A stretch of DNA of 64,000 nucleotides from Actinobacteria bacterium IMCC26207 (GCA_001025035.1 LCZK01000009.1:186001-250000); one strand, 5' to 3'. Counted from the stretch's first letter, positions 8,729-17,948 are shown. Numbers and translations are program-made. The notes: a model not told the origin generated them from the letters alone.

Positions 8729-9862
8729 ATGACACACACCTCTTTGCGCATCTCTCCAAGATCCATTCTGCGATCTGTTGCGATCGTTGGCGCCTATCTG
8801 CTTGTCATTACCGTGGCAATGCGTGCCGCTACCACTCTGGTGTGGTTTCTAGAGGCTTGTGTGTTTGCGGCTCTGAGTTGGCCGGTCGTACAAAAACTGC
8901 ACCGGCATATGTCCAATACTGCAGCCATCTTGCTCATCACAGCGCTGCTAGCCCTGTCCGTTTCTGCGATCGCAGCCCTCGGCCTGACTGAGCTACAGGG
9001 AGAATCCGCCAAATTTCAAAAAAACGTTCCCGCTGCCGTCAGAAACCTAGAGGGGACCGAGGGTTTGGGAAGTCTGATTAAGAAACTTCAGATCGCCGAT
9101 GACATCGAGAGGTTCGCCGATCAGATCACCAATCAGGTTCGCTTTCGTAATGCTGACCTTCGCGGCATCGCATCGAGAGTGGGCGAAGGAGCGTCAGCAG
9201 TTTTTGTGGTCTGGATCCTGACGGTGATGATCATTTTTACCGGGCCCTCGATGGTCAATGGGGCAATTGAGTTGGCACCCGAGACCAAACGAGAACCCAT
9301 TCGATGGGTACTCAAACTGGCCTACTCCACGAGCACGAAGTACATGGGATTCATGGCGCTGCAGAGTCTGGCGGTGCTCCTGATTACCTTTAGTGTCAGC
9401 ATCTGGCTGGGCATCGACCTGCCTGGCCTACTCGCCGTTACAGCCGCACTTCTAGCGTTTGTCCCCTATGTGGGCATCTTTGCTGGGGCGCTTCCACTAG
9501 CACTGCTAGCGCTACTGAATGGCCCCGAACAAGCCCTAGCAGTCCTAGTCGGCGCCTTCATTCTGCAGATGCTTGATGCGTATTTAGTGCAACGAAAAGT
9601 CGATGTTGCCACTGTGCCTGTGGGGATTTTTCCCACCATGCTTGCTGCCATGATCGGCTTTAGCTTGCGAGGTCCGGGCGGGTTACTCGTAGGCGTTGCA
9701 CTAGCGACTATGGCCATGGCGGTGTTGAGCGATACAGGTGCAATGCGAACCATTCGAAGCCTCGATGATGCCGACCTTGTAACCAACCCCGTCGATCCCG
9801 TTGCTCCTGAATCGGCAGATTCGGCAAACTCGGCGGCTATGAGTCCCGGCGAAATCTCTTGA
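8729..9862 (+). CDS. AI-2E family transporter, second copy
   Basis: A 377-residue membrane protein (from the ATG at 8729, MTHTSLRIS) with the same layout as the divergent neighbour. It has two pairs of N-terminal helices, a soluble segment LTELQGESAKFQKNVPAAVR, and a C-terminal helical block with ITFSVSIWLGIDLPGLLAVT, AFVPYVGIFAGALPLALLAL and LRGPGGLLVGVALATMAM. The two copies are clearly diverged, so this is not a recent duplication. A longer frame starts at 8585, but its first 48 residues are not membrane-like and overlap the other gene. The C-terminus is Ser/Ala-rich (ESADSANSAAMS). Confidence 0.8.
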   Translation: MTHTSLRISPRSILRSVAIVGAYLLVITVAMRAATTLVWFLEACVFAALSWPVVQKLHRHMSNTAAILLITALLALSVSAIAALGLTELQGESAKFQKNVPAAVRNLEGTEGLGSLIKKLQIADDIERFADQITNQVRFRNADLRGIASRVGEGASAVFVVWILTVMIIFTGPSMVNGAIELAPETKREPIRWVLKLAYSTSTKYMGFMALQSLAVLLITFSVSIWLGIDLPGLLAVTAALLAFVPYVGIFAGALPLALLALLNGPEQALAVLVGAFILQMLDAYLVQRKVDVATVPVGIFPTMLAAMIGFSLRGPGGLLVGVALATMAMAVLSDTGAMRTIRSLDDADLVTNPVDPVAPESADSANSAAMSPGEIS

Positions 9863-9927
9863 GCAGTGGCATTTAGGCCTGAGCATTGCGAGAATGAAGC
9901 AATGGACCTGAGAGTTGGCGTTGACAG

Positions 9928-10605
9928 GTGACGCAAAACGGGAGCGGAGACTCGCTCGATAAGAGCGCTGCATCCAATCAGGGCAGTGGCAACGAACTAC
10001 CTTCAATGGAGGCCGTGCTGGATCGACCAATCGAACTCACGCTAGGTCACGACGACCCCTGCATCACCGCCTTCATCAGCGGTGAGGACAGGGCCCTCAA
10101 AGAGATCTATGAGCGCCATAGTTCCTTGGTTTTCTCCTTCTGTACCCGCTCGCTAGGAGCAGTTCGGGCAGCAGATGCAACCCAAGAAGTATTTCTGGCA
10201 GCTTGGAGATCCCGAGACCGGTACCGGCCCGAGTCGGGCAGTCTCCCGGCATGGATTATGGGTATCGCAAGATTCAAAGTGATCGATATTCTCCGCTCCG
10301 ACGGACGCACGCCAATCAGTGTTGACATGACTGGTTCCGGCGAATCCCGTGACGAGGACGGCCTTGGCGGCAACCCAAGCGAGAACGCCGCAATCTCACT
10401 AACTGGCGAGCGAATGCTGCTAGCAGAGGCGATCAAACAATTACCTGATCGGGCACAAGAGATGGTACGACTCAAGTTCTTTGAAGACCTGACTCAGGCG
10501 CAAATTGCCGAGAGATGCGACCTGCCTCTCGGAACAGTGAAAAGCGATATTCGGCGCAGCCTTGTACGACTCCGCCTCCACCTAGAGGGGTACCAAGATG
10601 CCTGA
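9928..10605 (+). CDS. ECF-type RNA polymerase sigma factor
   Basis: A group IV sigma-70 factor with region 2 (IYERHSSLVFSFCTRSLG, DATQEVFLAAWRSRDRYRPE, LPAWIMGIARFKVIDILR) and region 4 (IKQLPDRAQEMVRLKFFED, QAQIAERCDLPLGTVKSDIR). It directs RNA polymerase to a stress or envelope regulon. The downstream gene overlaps by 8 bp and encodes an RskA-domain anti-sigma factor, so this belongs to the SigK-type group of membrane-anchored ECF systems. The start is given as GTG 9928, with about 30 residues before region 2. The ATG at 10006 is an alternative, and neither has a strong ribosome-binding site. Confidence 0.92.
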   Translation: MTQNGSGDSLDKSAASNQGSGNELPSMEAVLDRPIELTLGHDDPCITAFISGEDRALKEIYERHSSLVFSFCTRSLGAVRAADATQEVFLAAWRSRDRYRPESGSLPAWIMGIARFKVIDILRSDGRTPISVDMTGSGESRDEDGLGGNPSENAAISLTGERMLLAEAIKQLPDRAQEMVRLKFFEDLTQAQIAERCDLPLGTVKSDIRRSLVRLRLHLEGYQDA

Positions 10606-11284
10606 GGAGTTCACAGACCCGCCGGATTCAGACTCAGAAGAATTTGCGCACCTCCTCTTGCTCGGCGCCGGCCTGAGCGAGTCTGACTTTGAGTTGGTGA
10701 CTCCCCCAGCAGACCTGTGGGACCGTATCGCAGCAGGAGTCTCGCTAGCCGAACCAACAGTGCTAGCCGAACCAACAGTGCTCGCCGAACCAACTGTGCT
10801 CACCCAACCAACAGCGCTCGCCGACCGTCGCGACAGTGGTGGGCGCGGTGGCAGTCGCAACAGTGGTCGCCGCATTGTTTTTGCCGCTGCTGCAGCTGTG
10901 CTGATTCTGGTTGCAGGAGCCGTAGGAATCAGGCTTGTGGACTCTTCGAGAACAAGCACCGAACTAGTAGCGAGCACAACCTTGGACGTGATTGAAGGCC
11001 CCGCCACTGCTCAAGCCAAATTACTTCGTTCTGGCAACACTGAACGCCTAGTCGTCACCACCGAGAACATGCCCGCTGCACCCGCGGGCTCTCACTACGA
11101 GCTCTGGCTCGTCGACCCAAAGGTAACAAGTCCGCAGTCACTTGGACCCATGACGGGCAGCACCGAAGTTCTGATCCCTGCCTCAATCGATCCCGCTATC
11201 TACCCAGTGGTCGATATCTCGTTGCAACAAAACGGAACACATGACCATTCCGGACATAGCTTGCTGCGCGGCACCTTGCAGTAG
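10598..11284 (+). CDS. Anti-sigma-K factor RskA domain protein
   Basis: A 228-residue single-pass membrane anti-sigma factor. The cytosolic N-terminus (1-85) contains a short acidic helical segment and a tandem repeat of LAEPTV. The transmembrane helix is at about 89-110 (RRIVFAAAAAVLILVAGAVG). The external RskA domain follows, with HYELWLVDP and a C-terminal block DISLQQNGTHDHSGHSLLRG typical of the family. Its expected role is to hold the preceding sigma factor inactive until regulated proteolysis releases it. The canonical zinc-binding HxxxCxxC of many anti-sigma factors is absent, as expected for the RskA group. It overlaps the sigma gene by 8 bp, which suggests translational coupling. 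Confidence 0.88.
   Translation: MPEEFTDPPDSDSEEFAHLLLLGAGLSESDFELVTPPADLWDRIAAGVSLAEPTVLAEPTVLAEPTVLTQPTALADRRDSGGRGGSRNSGRRIVFAAAAAVLILVAGAVGIRLVDSSRTSTELVASTTLDVIEGPATAQAKLLRSGNTERLVVTTENMPAAPAGSHYELWLVDPKVTSPQSLGPMTGSTEVLIPASIDPAIYPVVDISLQQNGTHDHSGHSLLRGTLQ
10745..10816 (+). repeat. 18-bp tandem repeat x4 within anti-sigma gene
   Basis: Four 18-bp units (10745, 10763, 10781 and 10799) encode LAEPTV repeats in the linker between the sigma-binding segment and the membrane helix. The first two units are identical and the third and fourth have drifted. The period keeps the reading frame, so copy number changes would only alter linker length. Confidence 0.9.
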
Positions 11285-11337
11285 AGGCAGCCGCCAGACA
11301 GCAAAGCGATTGAAGCTTCACCCTGACAGTTTCACGC

Positions 11338-12420
11338 TTGACCGCTAGCGTCGCATGCGTGGTCGATGATGCCGAACAAGCTCTGCGCAACAAGATCAAG
11401 CTGCGTCTCCTCCTCGCTGGGGCAGATGTGGAGTCAGTTGACAAGCTGAGTTTTGTGGAATCCGAACAGGCCCCAGCAGCTGCGGTTTCGCTCCTGCGTA
11501 AGAGCCTATTTTGGAGTAGCGATGAACTCATCACCATTGACGAACTAGCGCAACGAAGCGGCCTTGATGTCGAACTCTGCCGAAGGGCACGCATGCTGAT
11601 GGGCCTGCCCGACCCTGGCGAGGCTGCGCTGTGCCGGGTGGAAGAGGCAGAAGCCTTTGAGGGATTCGCTCTTGGCATGGAACTCTTTGGGGTGGAGCCA
11701 GTGCTGCAGTTTGCCCGAGTCATTGGCTCCGCTCTGGCTTCTGTGGCTGAAGCCTCGCTGAGTGTCTTTGGCCGCTCCCTGACAGAACGGGCCGATGACA
11801 GCGAAGCTGTTCTGCCAGTGGGCGACGCTTACACGCTCGAAGTTCTCGATGCCGTGGAAGCGTTCCAGATAGTGCCGATGGCGCTCCAGATCCTGTCCAA
11901 GTTGCAGTTCGATCTAGTGATGGATCGTCTTACCGAAGCACCGGGACAACCAAGCTTTGCCGCTGTGGGCTTTGTCGACCTAACGGGTTCGACTCGAGCC
12001 ACCGCTGCGTTAGGAGTAGACACCATGGCTGCTGCACTTACGCGATTCGAGGAGTGGTCCGTTGAACTCACCGTGGCCAGAGGTGGCCGCGTCGTGAAGT
12101 ACATCGGCGATGAGGTGATGTTCCTGGCACCCGAGATTCTGAGCGCATCCGAAGTGGCCACAGAGTTAATCCACCGTGTGGGTAACGACCCGATCTTGGA
12201 GACTGCTCGAGCGGGAGTGGCCTACGGGTCGGTCCTGAGTCGAGACGGCGATTATTTTGGGTCGACTGTGAACCTTGCTGCGCGACTCGTTGACAAGGCC
12301 AAGCCCGGGTCAGTTTTGCTCACCGGCGATGGAGCGAGTGACTGTCCTGGCGCTGTGGCAAAGGGCAAGCGCCGACTGAGAGATCTACCCGAACGAGTTG
12401 ACACTTGGCGCATTGGCTGA
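11338..12420 (+). CDS. Class III adenylate/guanylate cyclase with Rv1264-like N-terminal domain
   Basis: The C-terminal half is a class III nucleotide cyclase. FVDLTGST carries metal Asp214. KYIGDEVMF carries substrate Lys254 and metal Asp258. YFGSTVNLAARL carries Asn312 and Arg316. All catalytic residues are present, so it should make cAMP or cGMP. The N-terminal 200 residues are all-helical, and the order of motifs (LITIDELAQRSGLDVELCRR, then GMELFGVEPVLQFARVIGSA) resembles the autoinhibitory pH-sensing domain of mycobacterial Rv1264 (from memory). The assigned TTG start at 11338 is weak; GTG 11359 is possible. The 3' end overlaps the convergent secreted-protein gene by 36 bp. It follows the sigma/anti-sigma pair by 53 bp. 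Confidence 0.88.
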   Translation: MTASVACVVDDAEQALRNKIKLRLLLAGADVESVDKLSFVESEQAPAAAVSLLRKSLFWSSDELITIDELAQRSGLDVELCRRARMLMGLPDPGEAALCRVEEAEAFEGFALGMELFGVEPVLQFARVIGSALASVAEASLSVFGRSLTERADDSEAVLPVGDAYTLEVLDAVEAFQIVPMALQILSKLQFDLVMDRLTEAPGQPSFAAVGFVDLTGSTRATAALGVDTMAAALTRFEEWSVELTVARGGRVVKYIGDEVMFLAPEILSASEVATELIHRVGNDPILETARAGVAYGSVLSRDGDYFGSTVNLAARLVDKAKPGSVLLTGDGASDCPGAVAKGKRRLRDLPERVDTWRIG

Positions 12421-13077
12421 GCGAAGCAGGTAGCTACGCTTGCGAGACGACTGCAGCCAGTACACACCCGCTGCGGCAACGACTGCACTGAGCGGAAGCA
12501 GCAGCGGCAACGGGACCTCGGGTACAACAGGGGGTGGACCGTAAACACCCGATTGCTGTGACGTGGCGGTATCGAATGCGAACAACAGTGGTCCATGCCA
12601 CTGCAACCATGGGGCGATCTGCTGTGGAGTTGCCCCGGTAAGCACATCAAACTGGACCGGGGTACCCACCTTCGTAAACGTAACCTCGGTTACCCCTGCG
12701 GCCTGCAAGGTAAAGCTGACCTTCTCTTGGAGTTGCTGCGGCCAGGCTGCCCCGTTGCCCGGCATGGCGTAAATCACTGCGCTCGCAGTAATAGGAGCGC
12801 AGAGCGGCGCCAACAAAGTGATTCGCAGACGGAACGTTGCCGAATCGGAACTGCTGCTATTGCGTGCGACTAGAGGGAAAGCCGAGCAAGGTGCGGTCGG
12901 TCCGGATGGTGTCTGAACAACCGAGATATTTCCTGCAGGACTATTTTGAAATTGAACAACACCTCTTGCAGTCACGGCGCCCGCTGCACCCGCAAAAGAG
13001 GTTGCCAAAATCAGGCTGCTAGCGGCGATGCCGAATGCAAGTAGTCCACAGTTCAACCAGAGTTTTCTCAACTGCAA
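12385..13077 (-). CDS. Secreted, C-terminally anchored hypothetical protein
   Basis: I do not recognise the family. The N-terminus is a signal peptide: basic MQLRKLW, then GLLAFGIAASSLILATSFAG, with cleavage likely after AGA near residue 33. The extracellular part (35-180) is strand-rich with two cysteines. The C-terminus has VVPEVPLPLLLPLSAVVAAA, then YWLQ and the basic SSRKRS. This Pro-Glu motif, hydrophobic helix and Arg/Lys cluster is the tripartite layout of PEP-CTERM-like sorting signals. The start is TTG at 13077 or 13071, close to GGGAGAAGG. It overlaps the convergent cyclase gene by 36 bp. Function is unknown; surface localisation is the only inference. Confidence 0.7.
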   Translation of the reverse strand: MQLRKLWLNCGLLAFGIAASSLILATSFAGAAGAVTARGVVQFQNSPAGNISVVQTPSGPTAPCSAFPLVARNSSSSDSATFRLRITLLAPLCAPITASAVIYAMPGNGAAWPQQLQEKVSFTLQAAGVTEVTFTKVGTPVQFDVLTGATPQQIAPWLQWHGPLLFAFDTATSQQSGVYGPPPVVPEVPLPLLLPLSAVVAAAGVYWLQSSRKRSYLLRSANAPSVNSFG

Positions 13078-13180
13078 CCTTCTCCCGATGGCGCTTCGAG
13101 GTGTCTAACAAAACAGAGACTATCAGGAAGGTGAATTCAAACTGAATATCTGTAATTCAAGATCCCCAACAGGGTCGGGT

Positions 13181-13897
13181 CTAAGCAGTTGCGGGTCGAC
13201 TACGGGTGCCGCGCACTCGAGGTCGGTCTGAGTAGTGCTTGCCATCGGAACGCCTTGGCGAGGTATCTGGCTTGCCTCGTTTGGAACTCCACCTCCAGGT
13301 CAGAGAGATGCGCTGATTCTCGGTTTCATAGGCCGGCACTGCATGAAGCCAGTCGCGTTGACAGCGACCTCCCATCACGAACAAGTCACCGTGGCCGGGA
13401 TGAAGCACCACATCGTCGGCCTGCGGCTCGGGACCGGCCTGCCCTTGGATACCGCTGCGTGCCCGCAGGCGAAATGGTCGAGGCTCACCCAGAACCAGAA
13501 TCGCAATCAGCGTGTCATCAAGCCAGGTCATGCCTGTATCTGCATGTAAGCCCTGAAAGTCTTCCCCTGAGCGATACAAAATGGCTGCAACTCCGCTCAG
13601 CCGCGCCCGATAGGCCATCTCGAGATGCATCGAGGTTTGGGTCAGCACATCTTTAAGCAAACCCTCGCTGAGCGAGTCTGCTCGCAGGCGTGCCCCAAGG
13701 CGCCGCTCCTCGACATAGTGATCAAATCGCCAGACCTCGCTCTGTTTCCACTGGGTCGTAGCTAGCGTGGTCTCAAACAATTCCTGTGCTTTAGGCACAA
13801 ACCCCGGGCAAAGATCAACCCAAGACTGCCCATCCCCTAAGTGGATTCTTTGCACGGGTGCTCGCCGGTTGATCTCAAGTGGCAGAGGGTCAGTCAT
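13181..13897 (-). CDS. AlkB-like 2-oxoglutarate/Fe(II) dioxygenase
   Basis: About 238 residues with the AlkB-type double-stranded beta-helix. The iron ligands are His118 and Asp120 (GLHADTG) and His185 (WLHAVP). The Arg residues in RISLTWRW are expected to bind 2-oxoglutarate and substrate. The block GDLFVMGGRCQRDWLH is characteristic of AlkB/ALKBH proteins, which oxidatively demethylate nucleic acid bases or proteins. The C-terminal 35 residues are basic and look disordered. I chose ATG 13897 over a TTG 36 bases upstream. It is divergent from the amidohydrolase gene with 81 bp between them. Confidence 0.85.
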   Translation of the reverse strand: MTDPLPLEINRRAPVQRIHLGDGQSWVDLCPGFVPKAQELFETTLATTQWKQSEVWRFDHYVEERRLGARLRADSLSEGLLKDVLTQTSMHLEMAYRARLSGVAAILYRSGEDFQGLHADTGMTWLDDTLIAILVLGEPRPFRLRARSGIQGQAGPEPQADDVVLHPGHGDLFVMGGRCQRDWLHAVPAYETENQRISLTWRWSSKRGKPDTSPRRSDGKHYSDRPRVRGTRSRPATA

Positions 13898-13978
13898 AGG
13901 GGAATCTTTCGCAGGGTTGCCGATGTGGATCAAAGCGCCGTCCGCTTGCCCTCATCCCGCTCTACCCTAGGGACTCAT

Positions 13979-15739
13979 ATGGGGAACCACCTGATTATCA
14001 AACACGGCACCATCGTCGATGGGACCGGAAGTCCAGCTTTTGTCGGTGACGTACACATCACGGATGGGATTATCTCAGCCGTGGTGCCTGCTGATGAGAT
14101 ACCAGCCCACGACTCCTCCGATGCGGTTGAAGATCCTGCAACCCAGGTCATTGACGCTACGGGCCTACTAGTGACTCCAGGTTGGGTTGATATTCATACT
14201 CACTACGACGGCCAAGTCACCTGGGATGACCTGCTTGCACCGACCGCGTGGCACGGGGTTACTACCTTGGTTATGGGCAACTGCGGAGTGGGGTTTGCGC
14301 CAGTGGTTCCTGATCGCCGCGAGTGGCTCATCGGCCTGATGGAAGGTGTAGAGGACATCCCCGGCACTGCACTGTCGGAAGGGATTGACTGGGACTGGGA
14401 AACCTTCCCCGAATATTTGGATGCCCTTGAACCGCGTCGCTGGACCATGGACGTCGGTACACAGATTGCTCACGGTGCAGTCCGGACCTATGTGATGGGT
14501 GATCGAGGCGCAAAGAACGAGCCCGCTACTCCAGAGGACATTGATCAGATGCGCGTCATTGTGCGTGACGCACTCGCCGCTGGAGCGCTTGGATTCTCAA
14601 CCTCTCGCACCATTGCTCACACTGCCATCGACGGAGAACCTGTGCCCGGAACCTTTGCCGCAGAGGACGAACTGTTCGGCATTGGCTCTGCTTTGAAAGA
14701 ACTTGGCACCGGCGTGTTTGAACTCGCACCAGCGGGAGTTGCTGGAGAAGATGTCCTGGCACCGGCAAAGGAGGTTGACTGGATGGCTCGACTCTCTGCA
14801 GAGATGGGGCGACCCGTCACCTTTGCCATGATTCAAGTTGATTCCGCCCCAGACCTCTGGCGAGAACTGATGGATGCCTCACTTGCAGCAACAGCCGAGG
14901 GTGCCGATATCTGGCCACAAGTAGCCGGACGCGCAACTGGATTGTTGTCTGGCCACCACACGACCTATTCGCTCTTTGATGCCTTTCCCGCCTATCAAGA
15001 ACTCAAAGCACAGAACCTGACCTCTGACGCGCTGTATGAGCAACTCTGTGATGCGCAGGTCCGTGAGTCCATTCTGGGTTGGGAACCTGACGAGAACACA
15101 GCAAAGAGTCTGGCTGGCGCCTTTGACCGCACCTTTCTGCTCGGTGATCCACCGGACTACGAACCCGGCCCTGATCGTTCGCTAGCGGGAATCGCACAGG
15201 CCAATGACACCACCCCACTAGAGGTTGCCTACGACGCAATGCTCGTCGATGGTGGTCGCGGCCTGTTGTACGTGCCGATCTTGAACTATGCAGACGGCAA
15301 CTTGGACCCTGTTCGCGAGATGTTTCTGCACCCACGGGCGGCATCGGGTTTGGCCGATGGCGGGGCACATTGTGGCGTGATCTGCGATGCCTCGATGCCA
15401 ACGTTCATGTTGACGCACTGGACTCGCGACCGCAGCAGAGGAGAAACGCTTCCGCTCGAGATGATCGTCAAGAAGCAGACTCAAGACACTGCGCGCCTGT
15501 ATGGCCTGTCGGATCGCGGCACGCTGCAGACCGGCATGCTCGGCGACGTCAACATCATCGACTACGAGAATCTGCAGCTCGAAAGCCCCTATGTGACGGC
15601 CGACCTTCCTGCCGGCGGTACTCGATTGGTGCAGGGCGCACGCGGCTATGTTGCGACCATCAAATCAGGTGAAATCACCTTTGACGATGGCCAAGATACC
15701 GGCGCTCGCCCAGGACAACTTCTACGAGGAGCAAGATGA
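13979..15739 (+). CDS. Amidohydrolase, N-acyl-D-amino-acid deacylase family
   Basis: A 586-residue metal-dependent amidohydrolase. The N-terminal sandwich [20 protein letters not shown] leads into the metal motif [10 protein letters not shown] (HxH), as in D-aminoacylases and dihydroorotase-like enzymes. [10 protein letters not shown], the TSRTIAHT segment and the late [17 protein letters not shown] are typical of the D-aminoacylase group. They hydrolyse N-acyl-D-amino acids or related amides; the substrate here is not determined. I used ATG 13979 ([10 protein letters not shown]) because upstream codons do not fit the family. It overlaps the nitroreductase start by 4 bp (ATGA), so the two form an operon. 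Confidence 0.88.
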   Translation: MGNHLIIKHGTIVDGTGSPAFVGDVHITDGIISAVVPADEIPAHDSSDAVEDPATQVIDATGLLVTPGWVDIHTHYDGQVTWDDLLAPTAWHGVTTLVMGNCGVGFAPVVPDRREWLIGLMEGVEDIPGTALSEGIDWDWETFPEYLDALEPRRWTMDVGTQIAHGAVRTYVMGDRGAKNEPATPEDIDQMRVIVRDALAAGALGFSTSRTIAHTAIDGEPVPGTFAAEDELFGIGSALKELGTGVFELAPAGVAGEDVLAPAKEVDWMARLSAEMGRPVTFAMIQVDSAPDLWRELMDASLAATAEGADIWPQVAGRATGLLSGHHTTYSLFDAFPAYQELKAQNLTSDALYEQLCDAQVRESILGWEPDENTAKSLAGAFDRTFLLGDPPDYEPGPDRSLAGIAQANDTTPLEVAYDAMLVDGGRGLLYVPILNYADGNLDPVREMFLHPRAASGLADGGAHCGVICDASMPTFMLTHWTRDRSRGETLPLEMIVKKQTQDTARLYGLSDRGTLQTGMLGDVNIIDYENLQLESPYVTADLPAGGTRLVQGARGYVATIKSGEITFDDGQDTGARPGQLLRGAR

Positions 15740-16398
15740 CCACGAACCCACTACTCAACATGTCCCCCGACGAGTTGTTGTCGACAACCCGCTCGGTACG
15801 GAAGCGGCTGGACTTTTCTCGCCCCGTAGAACCTGAGCTCTTGAACGAGTGTCTAGAACTCGCTGCTCAAGCGCCGACTGGCTCGAACGCTCAGGGTTGG
15901 CACTTCATTGTTGTCACCGACCCCGATAAGCGCGCCGCTTTGGGCGAGATGTATCGCAAAGGGTTCGAAATTTTCTACGGGAACCGTGAGGCTGCAGAGG
16001 CGAACCTGCCCGCCGACGATCCCGCATATGTGGCAACTACAAAGCGAGTGATCGACTCCGCCGAGTACCTGGCCGAACATATGGGTGAAGCTCCCGTCAT
16101 GCTGATTCCCTGCATTGACGTGCGCACTGACGGACTGAACGCCGCAATTCAGGCCAGCATCTGGGGTTCGCTCTTGCCGGCTGTGTGGTCATTCATGCTG
16201 GCAGCGCGTTCACGAGGTCTGGGAACATGTTGGACCACGCTGCATCTTGTCCATGAGGCCGAGGCTGCAGAACTGTTGGGCATTCCAGACAACATCATGC
16301 AAGGTGCACTCATTCCGGTGGCCCACACCCTCGGTTTGGATTTCAAAGCTGCGCCTAGACGAGACATGGAGCGGATCATCCACCACGACAGTTGGTGA
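15736..16398 (+). CDS. Nitroreductase family flavoprotein
   Basis: A 220-residue FMN-dependent nitroreductase. The FMN phosphate-binding start is TRSVRKRLDF, followed by AAQAPTGSNAQGWHFIVVTD and the dimer/FMN segment SFMLAARSRGLGTCWTT. Such enzymes reduce nitro groups, quinones or unsaturated carbonyls with NAD(P)H. The ATGA overlap with the amidohydrolase upstream and the 12-bp gap to the SDR downstream place it in a three-gene catabolic operon of unknown substrate. The ribosome-binding site GAGGA lies within the end of the upstream gene. Confidence 0.9.
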   Translation: MTTNPLLNMSPDELLSTTRSVRKRLDFSRPVEPELLNECLELAAQAPTGSNAQGWHFIVVTDPDKRAALGEMYRKGFEIFYGNREAAEANLPADDPAYVATTKRVIDSAEYLAEHMGEAPVMLIPCIDVRTDGLNAAIQASIWGSLLPAVWSFMLAARSRGLGTCWTTLHLVHEAEAAELLGIPDNIMQGALIPVAHTLGLDFKAAPRRDMERIIHHDSW

Positions 16399-16410
16399 CT
16401 GATTGCATCG

Positions 16411-17934
16411 ATGAACGCCAACGATGACGACCTAGCTGAGCAACTGCGCGCTGCAACAGAACTGCTTGAATCGGTCGCACAGGACCGCTCGGTTCTGGCC
16501 AACCTCAACACCGAGGAACGATCTCGGTTGTTGAATGCTGCTGGAGATGTTTTCTGCCCCGATGTTGAGGAGCGGCGTCAGCAGATTCGAGCTAGACGGC
16601 GAAGGCAACGAACCGAGAAGGCCCAGCGAGATCAAGCAGTTTTGGACTCAACTGGCATCCGGACCCTGCGCGCCCAAGAGGTGTTTACCTCACCGAATGT
16701 CTTTCCCCCGGTTGGGTTTGTGCAGACAGACCTGAGCGGAGCCACCCAAGACCTTGACCTCGAACCGTTCCGAGAGACGAGTGAGCTCCAGCACTGCTAT
16801 GTCTGCAAAGAGAAGTACCTACAGATTCACTTTTTCTACGATCAGCTTTGCCCCACATGCGCTCAGCTGAACTATGCCAAACGCACCGAGTCGGCTGACT
16901 TGAGCGGGCGCGTGGCATTGCTCACCGGGGGTCGAGTCAAGATCGGGTATCAAGCTGGGATCAAGCTGCTTCGAGCAGGTGCACACCTAGTTGTGACTAC
17001 TCGTTTTCCGCAGGACTCAGCCCAGCGTTACTCCCAAGAGCCCGATTTTTTACAGTGGCAGAACCGGCTCGAAATTTACGGACTCGATCTGCGTCACACT
17101 CCCAGCGTTGAGGCATTTTGTAGCCATATGGTGAGCACACATTCGCGCTTGGATTACATCATCAACAACGCGTGTCAAACGGTTCGGCGACCTCCTGAGT
17201 TCTATGAACACATGATGGACCGCGAGCGAAACGCCCAGAACGAACTGTCGCAACCAGATGCGAATTCGGCAGCGATTGCTAGCGGCCTGGCAGTTGGCGC
17301 AGGCGCATTGGTACATACAGCCACAGGCGCTGGTCGATCTGCAGAGATCTCTCAACTTCCGCTGCTACCCGAGGATCACCTTCGACAGGGCCACTTGTTT
17401 CCCGATGGCTTGCTCGATCAGGACCTTCAACAAGTCGACCTACGAGAGATCAACTCCTGGAGGCTGAACCTGGCGCAGGTGTCCACCGTAGAGATGCTTG
17501 AAACTCAACTCGTGAACGCAGTTGCACCGTTTGTGCTGAACGCTCGACTCAAGCCGCTCATGTTGCAAACATCTGACCACGATAAACACATCGTCAATGT
17601 CTCAGCAGTTGAGGGGCAGTTTTATCGGCGGTTCAAGACCACCAAGCACCCCCATACCAATATGGCTAAAGCCGCCCTCAACATGATGACTCGCACCTCA
17701 GCGGCGGAGTACCAGGCCGATGGGATTCACATGAACAGCGTTGATACTGGGTGGGTAAGCGACGAGGACCCAACACATATTGCTGAGCGCAAGACTGCGG
17801 AACATGGGTTTCACCCTCCACTCGACATTGTCGATGGCGCAGCACGAATTGTTGACCCAATCATCACTGGTACCAATACCGGTACCCACATGTGGGGGCA
17901 GTTCTTGAAGGATTACTACCCCACCGACTGGTGA
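16411..17934 (+). CDS. SDR protein with N-terminal zinc-ribbon-like domain and altered active site
   Basis: A 507-residue protein. Residues 1-125 form a charged helical region with VEERRQQIRARRRRQ. Residues about 129-150 hold two CxxC pairs (CYVC and CPTC) that look like a zinc knuckle. A short-chain dehydrogenase domain follows, with LTGGRVKIGYQ as the cofactor loop, YIINNACQ in place of NNAG, and NVSAVEGQF with the catalytic Ser. The usual YxxxK reads TNMAK, so the catalytic Tyr is replaced by Thr (PHTNMAKAALNMMTRT). I recall a wider family with this motif in bacteria and some eukaryotes. It is the third gene of the amidohydrolase operon; the reaction is unknown. Confidence 0.8.
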   Translation: MNANDDDLAEQLRAATELLESVAQDRSVLANLNTEERSRLLNAAGDVFCPDVEERRQQIRARRRRQRTEKAQRDQAVLDSTGIRTLRAQEVFTSPNVFPPVGFVQTDLSGATQDLDLEPFRETSELQHCYVCKEKYLQIHFFYDQLCPTCAQLNYAKRTESADLSGRVALLTGGRVKIGYQAGIKLLRAGAHLVVTTRFPQDSAQRYSQEPDFLQWQNRLEIYGLDLRHTPSVEAFCSHMVSTHSRLDYIINNACQTVRRPPEFYEHMMDRERNAQNELSQPDANSAAIASGLAVGAGALVHTATGAGRSAEISQLPLLPEDHLRQGHLFPDGLLDQDLQQVDLREINSWRLNLAQVSTVEMLETQLVNAVAPFVLNARLKPLMLQTSDHDKHIVNVSAVEGQFYRRFKTTKHPHTNMAKAALNMMTRTSAAEYQADGIHMNSVDTGWVSDEDPTHIAERKTAEHGFHPPLDIVDGAARIVDPIITGTNTGTHMWGQFLKDYYPTDW

Positions 17935-17948
17935 TTTTTTGGGCTGAA

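Noticed and set aside
9921-9926. TTGACA as a -35 box of the sigma-factor gene
   Set aside because: It sits just before the assigned GTG start and no matching -10 hexamer lies 16-19 bases downstream.
10745-10816. Tandem repeats considered as a CRISPR array
   Set aside because: There are no spacers between units; the repeats are contiguous and encode a protein linker. None of the other arrays has CRISPR architecture.
13841-13978. N-terminal extension of the D-aminoacylase-type gene
   Set aside because: The extra 46 residues are not family-like and overlap the divergent AlkB-like gene; the ATG at 13979 starts exactly at the conserved N-terminal strand.
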